Positions 1 through 7,996 of a stretch of DNA of 32,511 bases are shown here, in pieces. The DNA is from a virus. The translations under genes were made by a program, and so were the position numbers. The DNA is taken from positions 1 through 32,511 of the IMG/VR virus record IMGVR_UViG_3300031857_000813; one strand, given 5' to 3'. A model generated the notes under the pieces. It saw only the letters and a program-made list of their open reading frames with translations. It had not been told where the DNA came from and did no database searches. Each line of letters begins with the position of its first letter. Position 1 is the first letter of the stretch.

Positions 1-3000
1 TTGGCGATGTTAACATTGCAGATACAATAATATTAAAAGGCCAAGCAAATTCTGCTAATGGATATATTATATTTGGTACTAGTAACAACAGTCAAAGTTT
101 AGGTCGTGCAGGAACTGGACCACTTACTTGGTCAAGCGACATGTCACTTGTTGGTAATGTTACTGCAAATAATTTTGTAGGTAACTTTAACTTTAGTAGT
201 GGTGATTTAAGTGCAAATAGTTTCACATCAAATACATTTGTTGGTGGTAATTTCAGAGGTAGGTTAATCACAGCTAATCTAACAGGCACCAATACAGCAG
301 AGTTAATAAGAGCTAATATTGCTGATAATGATGTATTCACTGTGACAGCTGGAGGATTCGGGGTCAATCAAGGCTACGTTGAATTTGCTACAAGAGATGA
401 AGGTAATGAACCAATTTTCTTTAGACAGTATACTGGTGGCACTGCTTCAAGTAATCTAACTCTTTTATCTACAGCTGGTGATACGATACTAAACAAAAAC
501 TTGTCTGTACCAGGAAATATTACTACTAGCGGTAGCATAACAGCAAGTAGTATTATTGGTACTCTTACTGGAATCGCTAACACAACTAGCACTACAGCTC
601 TTGTTAGTGCAATTATGGCAAATGGTGGCGCCGGACAGGACTTCTTCAGACTGGCAGTTGGTGGCACTGGAACTGATCAAGGTTTCGTAGAAATTGCGAC
701 TGGTGATAATGCTGCAGAACAAATATATGTAAGGCAATATCAAAATATAAGTGGCAACCCTTTTGGTGGTATTGTAAAAGAAGCTACGTTATTAGATAAT
801 ACTGGAAATACTATATTCCCAGGAACTGTACAAGCAAATCTTGGCATAAGATCACTTGGTGCTTTATCTGTGTTTGGTGCAGCCACCGTACAAGGGCAAT
901 TATCTGTGACAAGTGGCGGAGATGTTGTTGTCAGTGGCGGCGGAGATGTTGTTGTAAGTTCAGGTGGTAATGTTACTGCAAATAATATTAACGCAACTAA
1001 CCAAATACGAGGTAGTTCACTTGTAGCAAATAGTTCAATAACACTTGGATCTTCAAATGCAATAATGTATGCTAATGGAGTTATTATTACAAATGGATCT
1101 ATAACTTCATATGATAGCCTTAATACAACCGGTAACGTAATAGCAGGTAATTTAAGAGCGAATAGTAACATCACTGCAACTGGTAATATAACTGCAACCG
1201 GTAATATAACTGCAGTTGCAAATATACATGCTTCAAGTGTATTTGGTAATTTATCTGCTACTTCTGCTGTAGTTAGCAGCGTAACAGGTACAACCTCAAG
1301 TGTAACCGGCAACGTTACAGGAAATATGTTTATTTCTACAGCAACTGGTACTGGAAATAATTATAGAATAGGTTCTGCTGCATGGTTAGGTGATATATCT
1401 AGTTCTGACACTGTAAGAATAACTGGATTTACTGATCCTGCTAATGGGTACATAGTATTTGGTAATGGTAATAACGCTGCTAAATTAGGTCGTGCAGGAA
1501 CTGGTTCGTTGACATATTCAGGTGATATGTCATTAACTGGAAATTTAACAGCAAACAATTTAGTAGGTAATCTAAACTTAGCATCAGGAAATGTAACTGC
1601 TGCAAACTTCATTGCCACACATAGTTTTTGGGGCGGCAATTTAAATGGTACACTTACTAGAAATAATTTAAGTGGAACAAGCAATGCAAACTTAATATTT
1701 GCAAATATTGCTGACACAGATTTCTTTAAATTAACTATCGGTGGTACATCAAGTGATGCCGGATTTGTTGCTATTGATGTAGGTGACAATGGTAATGAAC
1801 AAGTATTTGTAAGACAGTTTACAGGCACGAATCCAACTCGTACATTAACGTTACTAGATACAGACGGCAACACACAGATACCTGGCAATTTAAATGTAAC
1901 AGGAATTGTTTCAACGACTTCAAATATCGTTGCTAATAATTTTGTTGGTAATCTTGCTATGTCTGTAGGGGGTGGAGTCACAGCAAATATTATTAATACA
2001 ACTGTCGCAGGTACTGATTTCTTTAGAATTCAAATAGGCGGAGATACTAATAACGGATATGTTTCTTTTGATACAGCCAATGAAGGTAGTGAACCAATAT
2101 ATGTAAGACAATACAATTCTTCGCAAGTTACTCCATTTAACTCACTAGAACGTGAATTAATACTTCTTGGACCAACTGGAAATAGTAGATTTCCAGGAAG
2201 TGTATCTGTAGTTGGTAGTATTTCGGCAGGTGGTAATATAACTGCACCTACCCTAAGTCTCACCGGAAATATAGTTACGAGTGGCAGTATTACAGCAACA
2301 GGAAATGTAAATGTTTCAACAAATCTAAGTGTTGTTTCAAGTATTACAGGTGGTTCAATACTATCACAAGGAACATTAAGTGCAACAGGTGCTATATCTA
2401 CTCCTTCTACTATTACCGCAACAGGAATAATCAGTGCGACCGCAAATATTGTAAGTGCATCTAATTTAATTGTTGGAACTAATATACATGCTACATTTGG
2501 AAATCTGTTTATTAACAGTGTAATTGGTAATGTAGTATCCACAACAGGAAATGTGACTGCAGCTAACCTAGTTGGTAATCTAACTGCAACATCAGCAGTT
2601 ATTACTAGCGTAACAGGTATAAGTTCAAGTGTAACAGGGAATGTAACTGGTGGTATCATTGTATCAACTGCTACTAGCACAGGTCAAAACTTTAGAGTAG
2701 GCACTACAACTTGGTTAGGTGATATAGGTGTTACTGAAACATTGATGATCAGTAGCCAAACTAATGCTGCAAACGGTTATGTTGTATTTGGTAATGGAAA
2801 TAATTCAGCTAAGTTAGGACGTGCTGGCACTGGCCCATTGACTTACACAGGTGATATGTCGTTAACTGGTAATATCACTGCAAATAATTTATTTGGTAAT
2901 GTAACTATTAGTGGTGATTTAGTTGCGAATAACTTCACAGCTAACAATTTTATTGGTGGTAACTTAGTTGGTACTTTAACATGTAACAATTTGACAGGTA

Positions 3001-4232
3001 CAAACAATGCTAACTTAATACTTGCAAATATTGCTTCAAGCGATTACTTTAGATTAACAGTTGGTGGTACTGGAGCAGATTCAGGATTCGTATCATTTGA
3101 TATAGGTGATAATGGTAATGAACCAATCTACTTTAGGCAATATAGTGGTCTCACTCCAAGAACATTGACATTATTAGATAGTGCAGGCAATACACTATTA
3201 CCAGGTAACTTATCACTATCCGGTAGTATTACAACTACAGGAAATGTGACTGCAAATACGTTTACGGGTAATTTACAAATAAGTTTGTCTGGTACAAATA
3301 CAGCAAATATTATTAATACAACTATTGCAGATAATGATTACTTTAGAATTCAAGTAGGTGGCACAGGACCTAGTGGTGGATATGTAGAAATAGCTACAGC
3401 AAATGAAGGCACTGAACCAATATATGTAAGACAGTATGCTGAACTTAGTGGTAATCCTTATGGTAACATTCAAAGAACTCTTACATTATTAGATGCTAGT
3501 GGTAATACACAAATACCTGGTAATTTAAGTGTTACTGGAAATATAAGTTCAGCGAATATTATTAGTGCTTCAAGTGTAATTGGTAGTGTAGTTACACCTG
3601 GTCTTACTGCAAGCATGACTGCAAATGCTCTATATGGTGTCATTGCATCAGATGACTACTATAGAATACAAGTTGGCGGTACAGGCGCAAATGCTGGATT
3701 CATATCTATTGATACTGCTGACAACGGTGATGAACCAATTTATGTAAGACAATATACAAACAGCGGTGGAAACCCATTTGGTACTAAGTCACGTGAACTT
3801 ATTTTGTTAGATAGCGGTGGTAATACAACATTACCGGGCAACTTATCAATAACTGGTGGATATAGTAACATAGGAGTACCAGTAATAGGTGGTTCAGCTC
3901 AAATTGGTTATAGAATCGCTCCTTTAAACACAAAAAATGCTAGTTACACATTAACTAGTGTTGACACAGGGACGTTAATTTACTATACAGGGCAACCAGG
4001 AGGAACGATTTTAAATGTTCCTAACGATACGACTCAAACAATACCTCCTGGAACTCAGCTTCGTATTATAAATGGTGATAGTACTCAGAACTTAACTGTA
4101 GCTCCTGGATTAGGTGTTACAATGAGATACCAAGGAAGTACTGGTACTAGAACATTATCAACACATGCTGATGTAACGATTATAAAAGTAGCAGCGAATA
4201 CTTGGTACATTGACGGATACGGCATAACCTAA
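1..4232 (+). CDS. Giant repetitive tail-fibre protein (5' end outside window)
   Basis: The frame is open from base 3 with no stop, and the residues before the first ATG (141) match internal repeats, so this is the 3' part of a larger gene; at least 1,400 residues are present. The protein is built from short Gly/Asn/Thr/Ser beta-type repeats (variants of 'TGNVTANN') alternating with a ~70-residue module, present seven times, with the pattern D-F/Y-F-R...VGGTG...G-F/Y-V...E-P-I-Y-V-R-Q-Y...LTLLD..GNT..PGN. The last ~110 residues (from about base 3900) form a different, non-repetitive end. This is typical of long fibres or fibre-shaft proteins of aquatic T4-like phages, so a role in host adsorption is inferred. 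Cysteine and charged residues are scarce. The receptor and exact fibre position are unknown. It ends about 110 bases before the next structural gene. Confidence 0.8.
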   Translation, partial: GDVNIADTIILKGQANSANGYIIFGTSNNSQSLGRAGTGPLTWSSDMSLVGNVTANNFVGNFNFSSGDLSANSFTSNTFVGGNFRGRLITANLTGTNTAELIRANIADNDVFTVTAGGFGVNQGYVEFATRDEGNEPIFFRQYTGGTASSNLTLLSTAGDTILNKNLSVPGNITTSGSITASSIIGTLTGIANTTSTTALVSAIMANGGAGQDFFRLAVGGTGTDQGFVEIATGDNAAEQIYVRQYQNISGNPFGGIVKEATLLDNTGNTIFPGTVQANLGIRSLGALSVFGAATVQGQLSVTSGGDVVVSGGGDVVVSSGGNVTANNINATNQIRGSSLVANSSITLGSSNAIMYANGVIITNGSITSYDSLNTTGNVIAGNLRANSNITATGNITATGNITAVANIHASSVFGNLSATSAVVSSVTGTTSSVTGNVTGNMFISTATGTGNNYRIGSAAWLGDISSSDTVRITGFTDPANGYIVFGNGNNAAKLGRAGTGSLTYSGDMSLTGNLTANNLVGNLNLASGNVTAANFIATHSFWGGNLNGTLTRNNLSGTSNANLIFANIADTDFFKLTIGGTSSDAGFVAIDVGDNGNEQVFVRQFTGTNPTRTLTLLDTDGNTQIPGNLNVTGIVSTTSNIVANNFVGNLAMSVGGGVTANIINTTVAGTDFFRIQIGGDTNNGYVSFDTANEGSEPIYVRQYNSSQVTPFNSLERELILLGPTGNSRFPGSVSVVGSISAGGNITAPTLSLTGNIVTSGSITATGNVNVSTNLSVVSSITGGSILSQGTLSATGAISTPSTITATGIISATANIVSASNLIVGTNIHATFGNLFINSVIGNVVSTTGNVTAANLVGNLTATSAVITSVTGISSSVTGNVTGGIIVSTATSTGQNFRVGTTTWLGDIGVTETLMISSQTNAANGYVVFGNGNNSAKLGRAGTGPLTYTGDMSLTGNITANNLFGNVTISGDLVANNFTANNFIGGNLVGTLTCNNLTGTNNANLILANIASSDYFRLTVGGTGADSGFVSFDIGDNGNEPIYFRQYSGLTPRTLTLLDSAGNTLLPGNLSLSGSITTTGNVTANTFTGNLQISLSGTNTANIINTTIADNDYFRIQVGGTGPSGGYVEIATANEGTEPIYVRQYAELSGNPYGNIQRTLTLLDASGNTQIPGNLSVTGNISSANIISASSVIGSVVTPGLTASMTANALYGVIASDDYYRIQVGGTGANAGFISIDTADNGDEPIYVRQYTNSGGNPFGTKSRELILLDSGGNTTLPGNLSITGGYSNIGVPVIGGSAQIGYRIAPLNTKNASYTLTSVDTGTLIYYTGQPGGTILNVPNDTTQTIPPGTQLRIINGDSTQNLTVAPGLGVTMRYQGSTGTRTLSTHADVTIIKVAANTWYIDGYGIT
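3..3880 (+). repeat. Nested coding repeats of the fibre gene
   Basis: Two repeat levels are visible. A block containing 'GRAGTG' followed by 'GDMSL' occurs with its GRAGTG codons at 102, 1488 and 2817, giving superrepeat periods of 1386 and 1329 bases (462 and 443 codons). Within these lie seven copies of a ~70-residue module, beginning near 318, 627, 1707, 1998, 3033, 3318 and 3642. Copies are diverged at DNA level but clear at protein level, which points to old internal duplications that are kept in frame. Confidence 0.8.
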
Positions 4233-4238
4233 AAACAC

Positions 4239-4300
4239 CAGTTGGGGATAAATACATATGTTCTCTCTCTATATGGGAGACTTATGCAGTTCCCCAACTG
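4239..4300 (+). promoter_or_regulatory. Long-range hairpin enclosing a late promoter
   Basis: A perfect 10-bp inverted repeat (4239-4248, CAGTTGGGGA, and 4291-4300, TCCCCAACTG) encloses 42 bases. The late-type octamer GATAAATA lies at 4247-4254, overlapping the end of the left arm. A pyrimidine-rich stretch in the loop can pair weakly with GGGAGA. No T-run follows, so it does not look like an intrinsic terminator. Confidence 0.55.
4247..4254 (+). promoter_or_regulatory. T4-like late promoter, GATAAATA
   Basis: One mismatch to the T4 late octamer TATAAATA, followed by C as in several others in this window. It sits 87 bases before the structural gene starting at 4342. That gene has a good AAGGAG ribosome binding site at 4326-4331. 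Confidence 0.55.
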
Positions 4301-4341
4301 CGTAGGACCTAGAACGTTCACACTTAAGGAGATGAAACAAA

Positions 4342-5451
4342 ATGGGACGCCCTTTAAAAATAGCAAAAACAAACGCAGCAGTTAGCCCAGACGGAATTAC
4401 CGATGAAGGTTATCCAAACGATGGCACTACAGACAATGGTTTTACAACTAGCGCACCTGGCGTAGTTGGTGGTATAGAAGCTGTTACTGTATATGGTTAT
4501 GCAGCAGTAGAACAACAGCAACAAGGTACAATTGTTGCTTCAACAGCAACAACTACTGTAAGTGGATTCAGCACACAATTTAGTGATGTATTAAGTGTAG
4601 GTTCATTACTTTATGCAAACGATGTAGAATTAGGTGCAGTAAGTGTAATCAACGCATCAGCAAGTGATACAGTAACAGCAACTACAGCAAGTAACGACCG
4701 TTTAACAGTTACAGATTCAAGTCAATTTGTAGTTGGTGGTGCAGTCACAGTAGCTGGTAATATGGGTAATTTAATAGCAGGTACTGTATATTATGTATAT
4801 GATTTACCAACAGCAACAACATTGCGTGTTAGCGAAACACCTGATCTTGCAGCAGTATTCCAATTAGCCGACGATGCTGTTGGACCAGTCGGAATAACAC
4901 AAGGCGATACAGTTACTTTAGGAGCAGTTTCAAACGGAAATGCCTCAAATGTATCTTACACAAGTGCAACTTCAGACCGTTGCTGGATCTTACGTCAAAA
5001 AGGTAAGAGAAAGCATTTAGTAGTCAGAAATCAGAATATTGAAGATGAATTTATGGCTAATGGACAAGCATACTATATTGTTAGTGTTAGTAACACTAAT
5101 TGGGAAGCATTAGGAGCAGGCCCAGATGCAGGAGTAGGTAAACTATTTACTTGTACAGGTGCAAATGCTAGCTTAACAACTAATGGTTATGGATATGCAG
5201 CTGGTGTTTGTACATTAGTAAATAAAGCTTCAAATGCTTTAGTGAGAAATGAAATGACAGTTACATTAGACAAAGCTTCAGGTGGTGATCCATATTGCCA
5301 AAGCTTAACTGATCATTTTGCAATTGACTTTACTAATAATGGCACAGATGAAAATTCAGGAGTTAAGTATATTGCTTCATTTGATGATAAGACAGATACA
5401 CCTGATCCAGCAACTGGTCTTATTACGATTGATATTGATTACGCTTGCTAA
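4342..5451 (+). CDS. Virion structural protein
   Basis: 369 residues starting MGRPLKIAKT, a start I associate with virion structural proteins of T4-like cyanophages. The start is supported by AAGGAG ten bases upstream. The N-terminal ~45 residues are Gly/Asp/Thr-rich. Next come a beta-rich segment (about residues 60-190) with a 'VVGGAVTVAG...GTVYYVYDL' module, a short basic patch with RQKGKRKHLVVR (about 218-230), then a 'YYIVSVSNTNWEALG' module of a type that recurs in aquatic phage structural proteins. No enzyme motifs, membrane segment or signal peptide are seen. It lies between a giant fibre gene and a strong terminator, behind a late promoter. A head-decoration, fibre-associated or other surface role is possible but cannot be chosen from sequence alone. 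Confidence 0.65.
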   Translation: MGRPLKIAKTNAAVSPDGITDEGYPNDGTTDNGFTTSAPGVVGGIEAVTVYGYAAVEQQQQGTIVASTATTTVSGFSTQFSDVLSVGSLLYANDVELGAVSVINASASDTVTATTASNDRLTVTDSSQFVVGGAVTVAGNMGNLIAGTVYYVYDLPTATTLRVSETPDLAAVFQLADDAVGPVGITQGDTVTLGAVSNGNASNVSYTSATSDRCWILRQKGKRKHLVVRNQNIEDEFMANGQAYYIVSVSNTNWEALGAGPDAGVGKLFTCTGANASLTTNGYGYAAGVCTLVNKASNALVRNEMTVTLDKASGGDPYCQSLTDHFAIDFTNNGTDENSGVKYIASFDDKTDTPDPATGLITIDIDYAC

Positions 5452-5471
5452 GCTTAATTTACTATCAATAA

Positions 5472-5493
5472 AAAAGCGGCGCAAGCCGCTTTT
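5472..5493 (+). terminator. Intrinsic terminator
   Basis: A perfect 9-bp stem AAAAGCGGC / GCCGCTTTT with a GCAA tetraloop (5481-5484), preceded by an A-run and ending in TTTT. The stem is symmetric, so it could act on both strands. It ends the structural unit 21 bases after the stop at 5451 and separates it from the pirin-like gene. Confidence 0.85.
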
Positions 5494-5495
5494 CC

Positions 5496-5503
5496 ATTAA
5501 ATA
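5496..5503 (+). promoter_or_regulatory. Late-promoter-like ATTAAATA abutting a start codon
   Basis: The octamer ends 5 bases before the ATG at 5509. With T4 spacing (+1 six bases after the octamer) transcription would begin on the A of the ATG. No Shine-Dalgarno is present in the short space after the terminator. Confidence 0.4.
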
Positions 5504-5508
5504 AACTT

Positions 5509-6192
5509 ATGATTACACATAGACTACCTGAAACAAGAGGGCATTTCAACTTTGGTTGGATAGATAGTTATCGTTCATTCAGCAACAATACATACAACGA
5601 CCCTAATTATATCCACTATAGCGACTTAGAGGTTATTAATGATGATAAAGTTAAACCACATAACTTTACTCCTATTCATCAACATATGGATATGGAAATC
5701 ATAGGTTATGTAATTAAAGGTCCTTGCTTTCATAATGATAATTTGACCAATGTACTAGAAGTGCCTAGTGGTGCTGTACAAAGAATGAGTACGGGTACAG
5801 GCATTTGGCATTGTGAAGGTAATAATTCAGATGAAGAAATTCATTATTTGCAAATATGGATGCGTCCAAATAGACATAACTTTCAACCTCAATATGATGT
5901 TTGGATGTTTGACAGAGAAGAAAAGTTAGATAATTTCTGTCCTATTGCAAGTGATAAAGGTCCATTAATAATTCAAAGTGATGTTAAGTTAAGTGCAGGT
6001 ATTTTTACTAAGGATCATATAGAACAGTTAAATTCTAATCGTAAGTATTATCTTTATATAATAAACGGTTCTGCTTATATTAATGGTATTGAAGCATATA
6101 CAGGTTCTGGATTTAGTTTTGAAAATGAAACTGAATTAGTCATCACTAATCCAGAAGAAGAACCTGAGATATTACTCTTTAACTTGCGTTAA
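5509..6192 (+). CDS. Pirin-family bicupin protein (YhhW/quercetinase-like)
   Basis: 227 residues with the pirin signature. The start MITHRLPETRGHFNFGWID corresponds to the conserved 'RGHF-xx-GW-L/ID' entry of the family. The cupin metal ligands are all present as H57, H59, H101 and E103, in PIHQHMDMEIIGYV and RMSTGTGIWHCE. The family binds Fe(II) or another metal in the N-terminal cupin; some bacterial members oxidise quercetin-like flavonoids, others bind transcription or metabolic proteins. The second cupin (about 130-227) lacks obvious ligands, as is usual. Full length for the family. It follows a terminator, has no ribosome binding site, and its 3' end overlaps the convergent Nudix gene by 21 bases. 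It looks like an acquired host-type accessory gene (a moron); the substrate is unknown. Confidence 0.88.
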   Translation: MITHRLPETRGHFNFGWIDSYRSFSNNTYNDPNYIHYSDLEVINDDKVKPHNFTPIHQHMDMEIIGYVIKGPCFHNDNLTNVLEVPSGAVQRMSTGTGIWHCEGNNSDEEIHYLQIWMRPNRHNFQPQYDVWMFDREEKLDNFCPIASDKGPLIIQSDVKLSAGIFTKDHIEQLNSNRKYYLYIINGSAYINGIEAYTGSGFSFENETELVITNPEEEPEILLFNLR

Positions 6193-6594
6193 TTGTTCTA
6201 ATTTATCTTTCACAACATCAAAGTTCACGGTATTAAACAATCCAGGATGCAATGGCTTAGGATAGTTGTTAACATCTACCCAACAGTATCCTATGTGTTC
6301 TTCATTTAATATTGGGATAAACTCATTCTCTATTGGACAAAAGAATGTATGATATGTGAATGTATTGTTGACAAATTTTTGAATTGGAATCAGTTTAGGA
6401 GTAGTAGGAAAAAACTGTATTTCTTCATGACATTCACGTTCTAGTCCTTGAATAATAGTTTCGTTCTTCTCAAGTTTCCCACCTGGAATTCCCCAATAGG
6501 TTGTTTCTTTATTGTCGTTGCGTAACAAAAATAAAAATCTATTGGTAGATGTAGAATAAAAGAAGATTCCTGCACTGATATTTGCTTTACTCAT
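6172..6594 (-). CDS. Nudix hydrolase
   Basis: 140 residues from the ATG at 6594; a TTG five codons further upstream (6609) is possible but less likely. The Nudix box is G39-x5-E45-x7-R53-E54-C55-x-E57-E58-x-Q60-F61. All metal-binding glutamates are kept; the usual glycine near the end of the box is Q60. Nudix enzymes hydrolyse nucleoside diphosphates linked to another group (ADP-ribose, mutagenic dNTPs, dinucleoside polyphosphates, RNA caps). The substrate cannot be assigned here. The YWGIPGGKLE stretch resembles the small single-domain NTP-type members. It is the last gene of the minus-strand gp14-gp15 block, 17 bases after gp15, and overlaps the 3' end of the pirin-like gene. The octamer GATAAATT lies 5 bases before its ATG. 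Confidence 0.88.
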   Translation of the reverse strand: MSKANISAGIFFYSTSTNRFLFLLRNDNKETTYWGIPGGKLEKNETIIQGLERECHEEIQFFPTTPKLIPIQKFVNNTFTYHTFFCPIENEFIPILNEEHIGYCWVDVNNYPKPLHPGLFNTVNFDVVKDKLEQLTQVKE

Positions 6595-6599
6595 ATAAT

Positions 6600-6607
6600 A
6601 ATTTATC
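6600..6607 (-). promoter_or_regulatory. Weak late-promoter-like GATAAATT before the Nudix gene
   Basis: Minus-strand octamer matching TATAAATA at 6 of 8 positions, ending 5 bases before the ATG at 6594. It has the same spacing as the octamers before the pirin-like, HNH-like and 32361 genes. No Shine-Dalgarno is present. Confidence 0.3.
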
Positions 6608-6611
6608 AAAT

Positions 6612-7988
6612 TTAAATTACTATACTAAAATCTCCAGCACTATACCATCCTTCCCATGACTTCATCCATGCATTATTCACAAATCTATATTGGAGACCTG
6701 ATGTAAGATTAGTCACGTACTGAACATTAGTCAATAATGTACTATCAAAACTCACAAACCATTCACCAATAACACCGTCATATTCAATAATGTCATTTTC
6801 GTGAGCAACAAGTGCGCCCCAACCTTCTGTAGAACTTAATGGTATATCACTCCCAATATCTTCAACAATTAAATAACGCTGCCCTGCTGTGGCATTCGGT
6901 AATCCATTACCAGGTGACTTAACTGATGGATTAATAACACTATCTACTGCTCCTAATGTATTTTGTGGTAGTGTATCAGGATCAACATTGTATATTAATA
7001 GTCTATCATCGGTTGGATTAAACGCTATTGTACCAACTATTTCAGTATCCATGTATGGATTTTCTAGCCATATCTGACTAATACCAGGACGTACTGTACC
7101 GTATACATTTAAGAACGCTTGCCAATATACATTAGTATTTGGATTCGTAGGTAAGTCCATACTTTCGTTATTAGGATAGAATGGCTGACCATCTGGAAGT
7201 ATTTGTAATGAATTGCCTAGCAATAGTAATTTATAACCATATGGGGTAATTTTCTGTCTTGTACCCAATAATAAATCATCATCTTGCATATCAGTAAGTG
7301 CGTTACCTTGGAATATACTTGCAATAATTTTATATATAACTCCAAGCTTCTTAATTTTAGCACTAGAACTAATCCATATAGGCATGTAAAAAGTCCATGT
7401 CATTATGTCAATTGGATTGCCTGATCCTATTGGTATGACTCTACTACTAAACGTTAATCTATCTTGATAAACTACACTTAAGCTTGTCCAATCAATAAAA
7501 TTATCAGTACTCTGAATTTCCATTGATGGATTAAACAAGACACCTAACTGCTCTAACAATTCTAATTTTTGATTATAGTTACTAGTCCAAAAATCTACGG
7601 TAATACGTAATGTATATGGCACGGGCATTAAACGTTCAACAGTAAATGCATCACCTTGTGTTTGTTCAAATTGTTGTGTATCTTCATTAAATGTTCGTCT
7701 ACGTACACTTGTTTTGTCAGTAAAATAAGGACTTTGAGTTCTTGTCTGATCATATTCAAGTGCAGAAATATAATAGGTAATCATAGGCGTACTAGGTAAA
7801 CTGCTTGGACTATTATTAGCAATTACAGTAGATACTTGTCTACTCTGATCTCCGTATTGTATTGGAACTCTAACAAGAATATCATTACCTGCAGGATCTT
7901 TACCCTTAGTAACATACCAGTTACTAAAAATTCTTGCAAACTGCACTAAAAATCGTCTTATCTGATTGTCATAAAAATATTGTGCCAT
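6612..7988 (-). CDS. 15: Tail sheath stabiliser / tail completion protein, gp15-like
   Basis: 458 residues. The N-terminal half matches the T4 gp15 pattern: MAQYFYDNQIRRFLVQFARI with SNWYV, then RVPIQYGD, MITYYISALEYD, the PVPYTLRITVDFWTSNYNQK region and LEQLGVLFNPS (T4: YFY..FRR..., RVPITY, SIFTRYEDD...VEQILPYFQP). gp15 forms the hexameric ring capping tail tube and sheath, where the tail joins the neck. T4 gp15 is 272 residues; the extra ~190 residues here are C-terminal, Gly/Asn/aromatic-rich, and include a 'DIIEYDGVIGEWFVSF' module similar to one at the end of the gp14-like protein. The start has AAGGAA (plus-strand 7993-7998) overlapping the end of the upstream gp14 gene, so translation is probably coupled. 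Late virion gene. Confidence 0.78.
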   Translation of the reverse strand: MAQYFYDNQIRRFLVQFARIFSNWYVTKGKDPAGNDILVRVPIQYGDQSRQVSTVIANNSPSSLPSTPMITYYISALEYDQTRTQSPYFTDKTSVRRRTFNEDTQQFEQTQGDAFTVERLMPVPYTLRITVDFWTSNYNQKLELLEQLGVLFNPSMEIQSTDNFIDWTSLSVVYQDRLTFSSRVIPIGSGNPIDIMTWTFYMPIWISSSAKIKKLGVIYKIIASIFQGNALTDMQDDDLLLGTRQKITPYGYKLLLLGNSLQILPDGQPFYPNNESMDLPTNPNTNVYWQAFLNVYGTVRPGISQIWLENPYMDTEIVGTIAFNPTDDRLLIYNVDPDTLPQNTLGAVDSVINPSVKSPGNGLPNATAGQRYLIVEDIGSDIPLSSTEGWGALVAHENDIIEYDGVIGEWFVSFDSTLLTNVQYVTNLTSGLQYRFVNNAWMKSWEGWYSAGDFSIVI

Positions 7989-7996
7989 TTAATTCC

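Noticed and set aside
740-1312. Long minus-strand open frames opposite the fibre gene (also 1361-1981, 2030-2680 and 27039-27743)
   Set aside because: They mirror the Gly/Asn/Thr repeat codons of the plus-strand fibres, lack ribosome binding sites and are rich in Leu/Pro/Val as expected for antisense shadows.
5318-5500. 60-residue plus-strand open frame over the end of the structural gene and terminator
   Set aside because: It runs through the terminator hairpin, has no ribosome binding site and overlaps a well-supported gene in another frame.
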